NCBI GenBank assembly: GCA_963691655.1
Contig: OY829326.1
Span: forward strand, 109,093,388-109,157,387
Direction of reading: 5' to 3'
Source of the DNA: Toxonevra muliebris
Lineage: Eukaryota; Arthropoda; Insecta; Diptera; Pallopteridae
Length of the DNA stretch: 64,000 bases
Positions 11,610-23,561 of the stretch are shown here, in pieces. The notes beneath the pieces were generated by a model that was not told the DNA's origin, searched no databases, and worked only from the letters and a program-made list of their open reading frames with translations. Each line of letters opens with the position of its first letter. Within the stretch, counting starts at the first letter, position 1. A program made the position numbers and the translations under genes.

Positions 11610-12461
11610 AGTGCTTAAATGGGCTGGGAGTTGATTGTAAGCGTATTTTCACTGACGGCTTTATTGAAAATGATGGAGTGCACCTTCACTTCTCCCTTGG
11701 GTTGTATGCTTCTGTTTTTCAAGCAGAAATTTTTGCAATCATCAAGGCAATGGACCATGTTATTGAAAATGGTTGGAGAGAAAGGAGTATCTGTGTATTT
11801 AGTGACAATCAGGCTGCGCTTAAATCCTTGCTTAATCCTCTAACCACGTCTAGACTGGTTATGCATTGCAAATCCAGGCTTGATTGTGTTGGAAAACACA
11901 ATAGTCTGCTGTTGATATGGGTTCCTGGACACTCAGAAATTTCAGGAAATGAATCGGCCTTCTGGCCAGAAAGGGTTCGGAAACTGGTTTCCTGGGCCCA
12001 GAACCAGTACTCTCTTTGTCGTCTACAGTCATCAAGACCACCATTAATGAGTGGGTCGACTTGACCCACAATCGTAAATGGGAGGACCTGAGGGGTTTTA
12101 GACAGACAAAGACCATGTTACCTGTTATCTCGAAGCGTCTAACAGACTTTCTGTTATCACTTAACAGAAAGACCAGTAGGCAGCTGGTGGGATTATATAC
12201 ATGCCATTTGTCTTGACCCAAACATTTGCATATGATTGGCCTGGAAGCTAGTGCCTTCTGCGCTTCCTGTGGTTTGGAGGAAGAATGTGAAGAGACGGCA
12301 GACCACTTTCTTAGTGTCTGCCCCGCTTTCTGCCAGATCAGAGTAAGCATATTTGGTACTGGAATGTTGGGAGACGAACACCACAGGATCTGCTAAGATT
12401 TATTAATAAATGTGGTAGATTTAAAGAATAGCAAAAGGGAACACAGGATATAGTACAATGG
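11610..12461 (+). pseudogene. RNase H LINE fragment, copy 1 (5'-truncated, frameshifted)
   Basis: Nearly identical in sequence to 33110-34025. It encodes pieces of an RNase H domain (FQAEIFAI, CVFSDNQAAL, LLIWVPGHSEISGNES) and a C-terminal Cys-rich part (CASCGLEEECEETADHF). Compared with the other copy it lacks about 33 bp after the first catalytic Asp (near 11660). It has a small deletion that shifts frame after GNESA (near 11960), and a deletion of about 16 bp near 12381. RNase H removes the RNA strand during LINE copying; I and Loa groups carry it. This copy is dead and sits sense in the frequenin intron. Confidence 0.85.
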
Positions 12462-14129
12462 ACGTAAAACTTGTCTGAGTGCTGTATTCTTGAATACTTT
12501 TTTTGTCTGTTCACACAAAAAATAAAAAAAAAAAGAGCGTATATATTTTTTAGTGTATTTTAAGATGATTCTTTTACTCAAAAGTAATAACTTTCGAATT
12601 GATACATAAGTGTAAAAAGTAATTTGTATCTCTAAGTCTCGGTATTAACATTATCATGGCTACAAAGGTTTTAACGAAAAAGTGGGACACTTAGCGAAAA
12701 AAGTGTTAACCAAAAGATTAATTCTGGTGAAATCAGACTTAATTACCATTAGGAATATTAAAGTGAGTATATTCTTTGTTCGATGGTTGAAGAGAGGAGG
12801 CACAAGTCTATATAATTAAAAACATGACCAAACCGGCAGTCGCCTGAATGTTTTCATGCTGACTGCTAATATTCCACCGCACTGGCCAGTGGGTGGAAAC
12901 GCTTTCAAATTACGTATTCTCACTATATCCTTGTTGCTTTCCCAAGTCACATACTTTTTACAAGTTTTTGTAGTTATTTGTTTTAAATTCATGTGGAAGT
13001 GACTAAATATATTGCCTTCAAATTGAGTGATTTACAACCCAAATTATTTTGTGTTTCTCTGTTTATTGAGTATTTTTGTCAAATTGTGCGCACGATTACG
13101 ATGTTTCCGCTTAAAAACGAAGGTGCTAATCCTTCGAGTTTCCAGGTTTCTTACATACTTAAGATAAACGTTGTCTTTACACCACTATAAATATCGTTAT
13201 TATATTATTGTCGTTTTAAAATATACGGAATAAGCTCGTAGCAAAATTAAACATATTAGTAATAGATCAAGTTTTTAAATTGGTAGGTATATTGAGCTTG
13301 CAGGAATATTTCATTAATGTCTAATGCTCACTCAATCAATTATTTTATTAACTAATTTTTCTGGTAATTAAGTAAAAATTATTGCCAGAAAGGAAAGAAA
13401 ATCTTGAGAAAAAATAAACAAAAAGTAATAATAATAACAACAAGAATAACAAAAAAACTGCTATATAATTTCTTTAGCAAAAGCTAAAGCAATCAATAAA
13501 GTGTTACCACTTAATAGTAAATTATTTTGTGCTATACCATTTCCGCCTTCTTTGCCACTTTCTTCTTCTTCTTTCCCATCTCACTACGCTCACGGCTTTG
13601 TTCTTTTCCAATTCATTTGAAATATTAGTAATAAAATTCGAAAATTTCTGCGAATGCGCATAACATACCGTCTTCTGTCTCCACCCGTCTTCTCTACTGT
13701 TGCTTTTTAGTCACACTAATATAATAAAAAATAGCAACAACAACAAAAAAGTGGAAAAAAGCAAAAATTTTTCATCTTTGTTTTTTGTTGCTAATGGACT
13801 TTTCGTTTTGGTTGTTGTTGTTGCCTTCTTGTTTCTCCCTCTTTTTTATCATATTTTTGTCTGGCTGCTGTTGGTCTTCTCATTTACTACTAACTTTGTT
13901 ACTTTGCGCTTGGCTCTTTTGCAATTCTTTGGGGACTTGGAGTTGTTGATTTATGGATTAATTTCAGTTGCAACTAATTATATAACTTTGTGGTTTTTTC
14001 TCTTAAGTATCCCTTTCTCTTCCCTTTCATGTGCTCTGCTCTTTTATTTATTTTCCTGTTCTATTTCTCTTTTATTTTTGTGTTTTTCATTTTCAAACTG
14101 ATGCTTTCACACTATTTCATCATACACAG
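12462..14129 (+). other. 3' part of the 6.4-kb frequenin intron
   Basis: Pyrimidine-rich and AT-rich DNA leading to the CACAG acceptor at 14125-14129. T-rich ORFs such as 13700-14101 are simple-sequence artefacts. No element was identified. Confidence 0.6.
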
Positions 14130-14208
14130 GATGGTTCAATAGAATTTGAAGAATTTATACGCGCTTTATCGGTAACATCGAAGGGAAACCTGGATGAAAA
14201 ATTACAAT
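14130..14208 (+). CDS. Frq: frequenin (NCS-1) exon d, second part of EF-hand 2
   Basis: A 79-nt exon encoding [20 protein letters not shown] then LDEKLQ, plus the first base of Trp103. It completes EF-hand 2 with the invariant Asp-Gly, Ile and terminal Glu of the loop, so calcium binding is preserved. Acceptor CACAG, donor GTAAGT at 14209. It is joined in phase to exons 7602-7691 and 19379-19467. Confidence 0.97.
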
Positions 14209-14809
14209 GTAAGTTTCATGTGAAAAATGAGAAATGGTTTTTTTTATATCTATATATGTATATATATATTAATAAATGTTTATGTTCGTAAGTATGTATT
14301 GTACTTTGGTACTCTTTAGTGCATACTGTAGTCTGTATCTGAGTGTGTTTGTTTGTTTTATTTGCTTTTGTTTCCATTTGATTGGTATTTTTGTAATTGC
14401 TTATAAATTGAAGATTTATTATATTTTGATTTATTATATTGAATTATTGCATATTTTTAGGGGTTATTGCATTGTGTTGTAAATTGTGTTCAAGATAATT
14501 TATTTGAGTGTATACATATGAACCACTATAATCAAAATATAAGAAATTGTATAGATAAAAAACAATTATCTTTATTGGAATAATATATTGATTCATACGC
14601 TAATTAAAAATATTTATTAAAACGATCTCTAAATTTTAAATAAGAAAATAGAATCGTAAAAAGTTTGAGTATGGGATTAAATGGAAACCATAAATATTGT
14701 ATCATTAGGTGCACAACTTTGCCTCAGCCGTTTTCCGTAGATAGCTGGTTAAAATAAGTGTATCAAAATTCGCATAAAGTGCGTTTGGACAACTGTTAAC
14801 GTATCGACA

Positions 14810-15415
14810 TCGCCACATTAGTGAAAATGGTTTGCATTTTTAAATTATTCTTAATTCAAAATGTCTATTTTCGGGCCAAGCTCTCGTCATTTGAGCTTCT
14901 GTTTCCATTTGGAAAAAAGCTGCACCTGAGACTCATCGAATGTTTTCAAATTCTTACGGTAAGGCTGGTTTGCGTGAAAGAACGTGCCATGGCTCCACGT
15001 CGACCACCAAAACCGAACACTCTAGCTAGCGACAAACAATACTTTGAATAATAGATCTGTAAGTAGTTTTTGACAATAGAGCTTTTAATTCCAGAAGAAA
15101 AACGGCGGAAGCAAAGTTGTACACCTAAAAGAATGCGAAGATAGATGATAAGTGAAATCGAAGAAAATGAATCTAAAACGAAATTCCCCATAGTTTCTTA
15201 AAAGATTTAAATGTATGGAACAAAATTTTAACCGAACAGCTTTGAAACAAAGCAAAAATAAGGCTTTAAGATCAACATTGATATCTTCTAAACTGACATA
15301 TTTTTGTGATACTGAACTTACACGCTTATTGTTTATCACGATGATCGTTGTTCTTTGATGAGTGTTCATGGTTTAACGAAATTTTAAGTGTAAATCGTGG
15401 CAATGTGGCCATCTA
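14810..15415 (+). pseudogene. Degraded mariner N-terminal fragment
   Basis: The plus strand shows, with one frameshift, FCFHLEKS followed by HRMFSNSYGKAGLRERTC. This corresponds to the N-terminal helix-turn-helix part of mauritiana-type mariner transposases. The rest is too decayed to follow, and terminal repeats were not resolved. It lies in the 5.2-kb frequenin intron. Confidence 0.45.
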
Positions 15416-16194
15416 CAGACAAACAGCAAAATAAGCTGGACATTTGACTAGTTGTTTTGCCATACATACTTGCAATGAACAACGAACAACACCTGTGTAA
15501 ATGCTTTCCCCATGTTTGTTGTATCGCTATTGTAGGCTTATCAGACAATGAGAGTTCAAATTCGACAGAAAAATTTAGGGCAACAAAAAAGTGAAGCAGT
15601 TAACTTGGAAAATCATATCATAGATTATATTAATCCTACACTCTCTGTTACACTGAGATCAGCTAAGAAAACTCTTTCATCATTACCATCTCATTTACTC
15701 AGTTTCTGCTGCAGCAATTCATATTTTTCACTGCGAAAATCTTGAAAATTTAGTTTAGCTAAACCTCACTGGATGAATATAAGTATAAACAGGCGTTGAA
15801 ATAGGGCATTTTAAGAATTGATCCTGGATTTTCCATGGCTTAACAAAAAATAATCACTGTGCCTACAGTAAAAAGTAAAAAAAAAGCGTTACAAAAAGCC
15901 AAACCATAAGCGGGTTCAAAAGTTTCAAATTCCAACCGCTTTACGGAGCTAATAAAAGTTCGCTTACTTGGCAACACTCAATAAATGTTTGAAAAATCAG
16001 AAAATGTCAGATGATTTGGCATAGTATTGCCATCTTTCTTTTTAAGTTTCAATGTAAACGGTCAACATGAAGACAAAAAACGTAAAGTAACTGAAAATGA
16101 GCCCGTAGAAATTCCACCGCCATCACAGCAAAAGATTCGGTTTGACATCTTTTATGGATTTGGGCGTAACCTTAAGCCTTTGAAAATATTTGTT
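15416..16194. other. Intron DNA, nothing recognised
   Basis: No gene or clear repeat is seen between the two mariner relics of this intron. Confidence 0.45.
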
Positions 16195-17055
16195 GAGTGC
16201 CAAATAGCATATCGCTTCTGAACATCTCGAAGTGGTTTCGGAAACTCCAGACCGTTCATTTTTCTGTAAAGGACGAATTTTGTGAAGGTCGCCTTAAACC
16301 TATGACTGATGTAAGTAAGTATATTTATGGTGAAGTCCAATATAGACGAAAATCCAAGATTGACCCAGAAAATGATTGCTGAAGAGCTGGGCTTGAATGC
16401 CATAGTTGTTTCGCGAATATTTAGAGATCGTCTTGGATACACCAAGAAATCAGCACGATGAGTTCCTCGAATTTTAACTGATGCTCAAAAAGAGCCCCCT
16501 GTGGGTTTTGCCCAATATTTTCTCTAAAAATTTAAAAACTGGAGAGTCCCACACCTTTAATAACAGGTGATAAAAACTTAATTCTTCAAGTATGACCAAA
16601 AAACTAAGCAACAGACAATGGAATGAAGCGCATGAGGTGCTTATCCACCAATGTCAATTTATTTCACAATAGAAAAAATTATAGCTGCTATTATTCTTCT
16701 GTAACTTACATAGACCGTAACTGCTAAATAGTATACTAAAATCTGTCTACCACAAATTTTCGAAAAATTGTTGGGAAAAAAGAAAAAAAATACGATCTTC
16801 TCCTCTACTCTTTACATCATGATAACGCGCCAGCTCACACTGCTGAAAAAAATAAACAATTTCATTGCGTTTTCAACGATTGAATAAATTCGTCCGGCAC
16901 CATATTCTCCGAACCTAGCGCCGTGTAATTTTTCGTAGTTTTCAAAAATAAAAAAACTTAAAAAAGCCGACTGTTTTTAGAAGTGAATCTTTAAAAAAAT
17001 GTATAGAAATTAATGGCCATTATGTCGAAAAATTTATAAGCGATGAAGATTAAAG
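16195..17055 (+). pseudogene. Second mariner-type transposase relic
   Basis: In pieces, the plus strand reads WFRKLQTVHFSVKDEFCEGR (second helix-turn-helix), then EELGLNAIVVSRIFRDRLGY, VPRILTDAQKE, ITGDK, LHHDNAPAHTA and a YSPNLAPCNF-like block. These are the ordered landmarks of a mariner transposase. The first two catalytic Asp positions survive (GDK, HDN), but the third reads Asn (APCNF instead of APCDF). A TGA at 16459-16461 replaces the tryptophan of the usual RWVPR motif. Several frameshifts are present. It belongs to a different mariner subgroup from the 22.3/49.3-kb pair. Confidence 0.7.
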
Positions 17056-17144
17056 CTGTGAAATTAAAATTGCCTTTGGGCTAACTAATCAAACTTTTGT
17101 TTGAAGGAAGGACGAATAAATTAAAATTTCTCCACTTAGGAACT

Positions 17145-17660
17145 GTTCAAATATTACGTAACGCAATCTTTGACTAATTTAACCTCCCCCCCCCTCTTCC
17201 CTAATAACGAAACAAATTTCTTTGCCCTCATTTTAAAGCATTGTGCATCCTTAACATCGCTTGTAGAATATTCAAATATTACTTGCTAATGTTTTTTACA
17301 TTAATAACAATAGTTTCCACTAAAAATGTACATTTGATGAGAAATAGCTTTTTTACAGATTTTCTCCCGTTGAATTCGAAAATCAAGATTTAAGTTGTTT
17401 TATGGAACGGTTTTTGGGATATTATATTTTTTTGAAATTTTTTTCCACTTTAAAAATCACACCTCGGACCTTTCTAGCTCGAAATATAATTTTAAAATTA
17501 TAAAAAATGAAATATTACAATATCTCACAAAATGATTTATAAATAATTTAACCATGATTTTCGAATTCAGCGGGAGAAAATTCATTTTATAAACTAGTGA
17601 ATTTTTGAAGTCATCTGTATTTGATAGTATAAAATCCACGTTACGTAATGCAGTTTCATT
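17145..17660. mobile_element. Palindromic MITE with TTACGTAA ends, long copy
   Basis: The left end carries AACTGTTCAAATATTACGTA (17145-17164) and the right end GTTACGTAATGCAG, an inverted pair. Inner arms also pair: TCCCGTTGAATTCGAAAATC near 17365 with its complement-like GATTTTCGAATTCAGCGGGA near 17556. It is related to the element at 41.99 kb. It has no coding capacity. Confidence 0.65.
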
Positions 17661-18225
17661 TTACTCACCCTTACTGAGTTCGAGCATGTCCTGGAACTCA
17701 ACAGAGTTGGACTTTGTTATTTCTCTCAAGATTTTTGAAATTTATAAACCAATATCGAATGAATTTTAAACTGATTGTACGAGCTCAAGGATGGAAAAAC
17801 ATTGTTCAGTAAAATAAATTATATTGGGAGAAGAAATGCAATGCCTAAAGCACATGCCATAAGTCAAGAAGTCGTCTCTCTACTTGATTGCATGTAGCCG
17901 AATAACAACTGCATAACTTTGTTTCTTACTGGTTTTGTTAGAGTGCAACTGAAACGCGATTTTTCATTTGACTGTCGTAGTTGAAGCTTTTGCACTCTTC
18001 CTCTTTCTACTTCTAAAGCTTTTTTTCTGTTGATACTCTCTACATTTATCGGTACAAACAGAACGTAGCACACGTATATGACACAAAATGAAATTTTAGC
18101 TATATGGAATCAAGCTCTCTCACTAAGTCAATGAGATAAAACTGCAAGAAGTCGACTCTCTGAATGATTTTATACAGACGATTACCATATAGCCGAGTCG
18201 GTAGAGTAAAAAATGCACCAAAAGT

Positions 18226-18815
18226 TCATCAAAATTCTTAACTGCGATTTTTTTTCAGTAATTGTTAGTAAGGGTATGATAGATGGAAAAACCACAAAAA
18301 TCAGTGCTGGGGTTGCAGAGCGACCCCCCCCAAAAAATCCCCTCTTTGGTGAAAAAAGCCTTTTTGTACTAATAACTGGTTAACCGTTGGAGATATCAAA
18401 AAATTATCTAGGACACATAAAAAGCATAAGTGAATTTCTAAAAAAAAGGTATTATGTAATAGTTTTCGAGATATTCAATATTTAGGAAATGGCAAATTTA
18501 GTACTTTGAATGTACTGTGGATACGCGCTCATCTTTGTTTATTTGAATTTTTGAGTGCGGAGCCTATATGAAAAATTGAATTACTCGAAAACCAAACAAG
18601 CTAGGAAGAAAATCATCCTCTGCCATTTTCATTGACAACGGATAATTTTTTGTATTCAACAATATAGTATAGTAGTCTGTTGGTTTTTACGGTTAACCAG
18701 TTATTAAAAAAAGCCTTTTTCACCAAAGGGGACTAATTTTTGTGGTTTTTGAATCTATCATACTCTCACTAACAATTACTGAAGAAAAATCTCAGTTCAG
18801 AATTTTTATGATGTA
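18226..18815. mobile_element. Long foldback element (about 590 bp)
   Basis: Inverted arms of about 125-160 bp: left 18226-18387, right 18690-18815. Matching words include CAGTAATTGTTAGT, GTATGATAGAT, AACCACAAAAAT, CTTTGGTGAAAAA and TAACTGGTTAACCGT, in order on the left and reversed on the right. The left arm has about 35 extra bases with a C run (18324-18331). There is no ORF. It is flanked at a distance by direct repeats (17903-17955 and 18860-18910). Confidence 0.85.
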
Positions 18816-19378
18816 AATCTTTATAATGACTGGACTAATATGACTTCGTTCGCTAAACACTAACAACAGCATAACTTCGTTTCTTATTGGTTTCATATGG
18901 GTGCAACAACAACGTGACTTCCGTTGCAAAATTTTCTATTTACCCTCGCTAAAAAAGTTCAAAATTCACATTTTTTCAAAATTCAAAAATTTTTCTTCAC
19001 ATATGCCCCTAAAATCATGCAACATTTACTGAGCTTTGAACGTTTTGTTGATATAGATTATTTAAATGTCTTAAATATGAGCTGTCAAATAATAAAATAA
19101 ACATGAAGATTTCACGCAAAAATGGTGGCTGACATTCACATACATTCACACACAGTCATAACAATTTGTTTTTTTTTTTTTGCATGTTGTTGAAGATTAA
19201 ACAATTTGATAGAATTATTTTTAAACGAAAAATAAATGTGCAGTAGACAAATATACATACATATGCTTATTTTATTTTCTGTAAATTTTATTTAATTTTC
19301 TGTTTGTGTTTTTTGTTAGTGCTGATAATTTGCATAAAAATGTGTGCTATTTTCTTCTTTGTTTTTGTTTTCTAACAG

Positions 19379-19467
19379 GGGCATTCCGCTTATACGATGT
19401 GGACAATGATGGTTATATAACCCGTGAGGAAATGTATAACATAGTTGATGCGATATATCAAATGGTG
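19379..19467 (+). CDS. Frq: frequenin (NCS-1) exon e, EF-hand 3
   Basis: An 89-nt exon completing Trp103 and encoding [17 protein letters not shown] and [12 protein letters not shown]. It contains the complete EF-hand 3 loop [12 protein letters not shown] (residues 109-120) with all calcium ligands. Acceptor TAACAG at 19373-19378; donor GTAAGT at 19468. Confidence 0.98.
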
Positions 19468-19587
19468 GTAAGTTGAAGTGGAAATGGTTGATAGAACATG
19501 TAGGACAAAAAGAGAATTCAATTTAAAATAAAACATTGTTATTTATTCTTTTTTCAATTCTGTTTTTCCGCTTTGCTCACTATTTAG

Positions 19588-19755
19588 GGTCAACAACCGC
19601 AATCTGAAGATGAGAATACACCGCAAAAACGTGTTGATAAAATATTTGATCAAATGGATAAAAATCATGATGGAAAATTAACATTAGAAGAATTTCGTGA
19701 GGGTAGTAAAGCTGATCCACGTATAGTTCAGGCGTTAAGTTTAGGTGGTGGTTAA
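19588..19755 (+). CDS. Frq: frequenin (NCS-1) last coding exon, EF-hand 4 and C-terminus
   Basis: A 168-nt exon encoding 55 residues and a TAA stop. It begins [20 protein letters not shown], contains the EF-hand 4 loop [12 protein letters not shown] (about residues 156-167), and ends [14 protein letters not shown]. The C-terminal tail occupies the hydrophobic groove and controls target choice in this family. The upstream intron is 120 bp. Summed with the other exons, the protein is 187 residues if the missing N-terminus has the usual 22. Flies have two similar frequenin genes; I cannot say which this is. Confidence 0.98.
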   Translation, partial: GQQPQSEDENTPQKRVDKIFDQMDKNHDGKLTLEEFREGSKADPRIVQALSLGGG

Positions 19756-21070
19756 AATAACTAAACTAACAAAAAAAATATATAAAATAAAATATATAAA
19801 AAAAATGGATGATATGGGTTGAGTTCAACAAGCCAGGTTTAAAATTTATTTCTTTGATAAAACTAAACTATACTTTTCTCAGTATAAAGTTTCAAAACTT
19901 TCTTCTTTCAAAACTACTAAGCTTTTTCCAAAATAATTCAATTGAGATATAGTAAAAAAAAAATCACTTGTAAAAATTATGAAATTTTTCAAAACTAACA
20001 TGAAAAATGTTTAAAGAAATTTTGTAGAGTTTTTATTTTTATTTTTTTTTTTTAGATATAGAAAATGTGGTATATTTATGCTGCACTTCAAAGTGTTGCG
20101 TGTATGCAAAGAAATTTAAACAATCGTAGTTTTTTCTATACAAATTGTGTGAAAATTATTTAAATTTTCAGAAGGTAAATATATATAAGTCTATATAAAA
20201 AAAAATTGGAAACATTTTGCATTGGCAGGTGTTTGTTTTTATTTTAACTTGTTTCTTTTCCTTTTTCATATATTTAAGCAGCAGATTTTTTGGTATTTTT
20301 TTATTTTATGTACGTATATTTAAACATTTTCATACAAAATTTACACAAAATACTTATACATAAAAACAAAAAAATTTCTTAAAGATAATAATGATAATAA
20401 TTTTTATTAAAAAACTAGCAATTAGTATGAAAAATACAAAAAAAAAAAAAAAAAAAAAAATAAAGACAAAATCGTTCATAGCAATTAAAAAAACAAAAAA
20501 AAACAAAAATCAATTAATAAAATTTGAATACACCAATTAGCAACAAAGCAAAGTAAAACAGAAATTATAAATTAAATGCAAAAAATGTAAGAAAAACGAA
20601 AGAAAAAAGCCTTCGATATTTATTAAAAATTTAAAAACAAAATAATTCAAAAAATGTTTTTAACATTAGCGTATTTAGCCTTATTATTAGCGTAGCGTGC
20701 AAAAGCGTCTTAAAAAAAATAGGAACAAAACTTTTAAATAATTTTTATTCTAAAGTTAATAAATAATATATATATATATACATAAAATATATAAAATTAA
20801 ATAGGTATCGTCGCTCACTGCAGCAGCAAAATCGAATTAAACAAAATCCATCATACTGATTTAATTTCTATTCTATATGCGGTTCAGCTTTATTATTTAT
20901 AATAAAAACAAAATAAAAAAATAAATTAGTACATGAAACTTGATATAAATATTTATAAAATATAAAAATATATACAAAAAATAATTTTATAAATGTTAAC
21001 TAATTAAGTGAAATTTTATATAAATAGAAATAAATGAAAAAATATAAATTTAATAAGAAAATAAATGCAC
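19756..21070 (+). other. Probable frequenin 3' UTR
   Basis: Extremely A/T-rich DNA directly after the stop, with no ORF and many possible AATAAA signals (for example 20459-20464 and 20516-20521). The true cleavage site cannot be chosen from sequence. Confidence 0.6.
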
Positions 21071-21578
21071 TTTAAAAGGTATTTACTACATTTTTGACAC
21101 AATGTTCGCATGTGCAGAAAAACCAAAAGTCGCTAAGAGTGCTTAGTAGTTACTCATCTTTTATTTCGTAATTTTAAGTAACGACTCTAGTTGCTATCAT
21201 TGCGCATCTACAATTTTCCTTTACTGTTTTACATTGATCGCTCTACTTAGTAGTTCAAATATTATAACTCGAGATCTCAGTAAATTGTATTGTCTTTTAT
21301 TTCGTCATGTCGTTAACTAAAGAGCAATCATTTGAATCTCTAAAAACGGTTGTTTTCCCGTTACATAAAATAAGGTATCTCTCTTGTATTGACTCTCTTA
21401 TTTTTGAGTAGATAAATTTTGTGACTCCGAGTAAATTACACTGTGCGACAAATTGAGGGCGACAGATTGTTATCGGGGTTAGAGTGTCTTCTTGAGCACT
21501 GTGGCAAATTCCTTTTTTGGCCTAAACGTCACTTTTTTTTCATACGGTCTTTAAATTTGCCTATTTTTAACATACTAT

Positions 21579-21758
21579 TATTATTATTTGAAAAAGGACG
21601 ACTCGAAAGTCAGGCACTGCAACCTATAAGATCTATTGTACCAAAGCCCCAAGAAAGAAAGAAAGGCAGAGTGAAAGAAAGATAGATAAGAAACATACCC
21701 AAGCCGAGAATCGAACTCAAGTCTGCAGAGATGAGAGTCTGGCACTCTCTGTTAGACC
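21579..21758 (-). mobile_element. SINE family B (tRNA-derived, about 180 bp)
   Basis: Flanked by a perfect 9-bp duplication ACATACTAT (21570-21578 and 21759-21767). On the minus strand it starts at an A-box-like GGTCTAACAGAG, then carries a B-box-like AGTTCGATTC near 21710, a purine/pyrimidine-rich body, and a tail. The tail contains GCCTGACTTTCGAGTCG and ends in an ATA/AAT run. That tail matches the 3' end of the LINE relic at 59.4 kb. The head lacks the first few tRNA bases. Confidence 0.75.
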
Positions 21759-22112
21759 ACATACTATATCTTGGTTATTTTTGCATCTGAGAATATTTAT
21801 GTGTTCAAAATCTTACAGTAGAATCAACCGACAAACATATTTTTGAAATATGTTAACCCATCATCTCTTTTCCTTATAGGTCTTTTTTGTCCTTTTCAAA
21901 AAATTGCATTTTTACCCCATTCAGAGGGTCCGCAGACGATTGTGTGTTCCAACAAAATGTTGCTCATAAAATTTTACTTTAGATTACTGAATATCAAAAA
22001 CGTATAAATTTGGGTTTAAAATTACCACGAGCAAAAACTAAACGAGTGAGATGGGAAAGAAATAAAATATAAGAAAAATAAATATATAAAAATTCAATGA
22101 GTTATACATTTT

Positions 22113-22183
22113 TATGTGGTATCACAATGGGCCGTTCAGGCCTAAGTGTGTATCTCGACAGCCACTCCAACCTAACCTAACCA
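22113..22183 (+). mobile_element. Orphan 3' tail of LINE/SINE family A
   Basis: A short stretch with TGTGGTATCACAATGGGCC, then CCTAAGTGTGT, and ending CAACCTAACCTAACC. It is the same tail as SINE A and the 61.6-kb LINE, on the plus strand, without an identifiable head or ORF. Probably an extremely 5'-truncated LINE insertion. Confidence 0.7.
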
Positions 22184-22335
22184 ATACATTTTTATAGTAT
22201 TTTTTTGAATATTTTTGATTATCAGTTCGATTGTTTTTTACTCATAGTAATTTTAAAACCAAGGCTGATGTACAGTAACCGATAGTAAAATTTTATAATA
22301 TTATTTTGTGAAAAGGAAAGGAGATAATGCGATAA

Positions 22336-23559
22336 TTTTTTTGAAATTGACAGCTATTCTATCTCGAAGACCGCCAAAAATACTATAAGAATTGATCTGT
22401 CAAATAATTCTCATAATTTTACAAAAGTGTTTTACTATAGCTGAAAATGTCGAATTTCGTGCCAACAAAACAACATTTGCGGGAAGTTTTAATTGCTTCT
22501 TCCATTTAAAGAAAAACGCAACTGAAGCAAATCGTTTACTCACTGAAGCTTATCCTGACTGTGCTATAGACGTTAGAATGTGTCAGGTGTGGTATGCCCG
22601 TTTCAAAAGTGGCGATTTTGATGTTGAAGACAGGGAACGTTCAGGCGGCCCGAAAAAGTTCGAAGATGAAGAATTGAAGGCATTACTCGAAGAAGATTCA
22701 TGTCAAACGCAACAAGAGCTTGCAGAATCTTTAGGAATTGATCAATCAACCATTTCTAAACGATTAAAAGCATTGGGAATGATTCAAAAGCAAGGAAATT
22801 GGGTGCAGTACGAATTGAAGCCGAGAGACGTCGAACGACAACTTTTCACATGTGAACTGCTGATTCAACGACAGAAAAGAAAGGGTTTTCTGCATCGTAT
22901 TGTGACTGGCGATGAATAGTGGATACGTTACGATAACCCAAAGCGTAACAAATCATGGGGACCGCCCGGACATGCATCAACATCAACGGCAAAGCCGAAC
23001 ATCCATGGATCCAAGCTCATGATGTGTATTTGGTGGGATATGAAAGGCGTCGTGTATTATGAGCTGTTGAAACCGAATGAAACGATCACTGGCGACCGCT
23101 ACCGACTACAATGGATGCGTTTGAGCCGAGCATTAATGGGTAAGAAGCCAGAATATGAGAATAGACACGACGAAGTTATTCTTCAGTACGACAATGCTCG
23201 GCCGCATGTTGCAAGGCAAGTAAAAACATACTTGGAAACGCTGAAATGGGAAGTGCTACCCCACCCGCCGTATTCTCCAGACATTGCTCTTTCTGGTTAC
23301 CACTTGCTCCGATCGATGACACATGGCCTGGCTGAACAGCACTTCCGTTCTTTCGAAGAACTCAAAAAATGGGTCGATTCGTGGATAGCCTCAAAAGATG
23401 AGGAGTTCTTTCGACGCGGAATCCGTATGCTACCAGAAAAATGGGAAAAAGTTGTGGCTAACGATGGACAATACTTTAAAGAATAAATTCATAATCACTT
23501 TTTCACAATAAATGTCCAAATTACGAAAAAAATACGAGTTTATACATTCATACTCCCAA
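22336..23559 (+). mobile_element. mariner element copy 1, left end missing
   Basis: Aligns with the complete copy at 49.3 kb from about 22336 to the right terminal repeat (about 23534-23559), followed by TA. The left terminal repeat and about 55 subterminal bases are absent; unrelated sequence begins there. It is 5'-truncated and could not be cut out by a transposase. Confidence 0.88.
22447..23486 (+). pseudogene. mariner transposase, inactive (copy 1)
   Basis: The start codon is at 22447. A one-base loss near 22491, relative to copy 2, shifts the frame after about 16 codons. A TAG at 22917-22919 replaces Lys in the VTGDEKW motif. The third catalytic Asp is Gly (ALSGY instead of APSDY). The rest follows the mariner plan: N-terminal helix-turn-helix, WVQYEL linker, DDD catalytic core, and a C-terminal VVANDGQYF. 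Three separate defects make it certainly non-functional. Confidence 0.92.
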
Positions 23560-23561
23560 TA

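Noticed and set aside
13700..14101. 133-codon plus-strand hydrophobic ORF
   Set aside because: It is T-rich intron sequence just before a frequenin acceptor; composition explains the hydrophobic reading.
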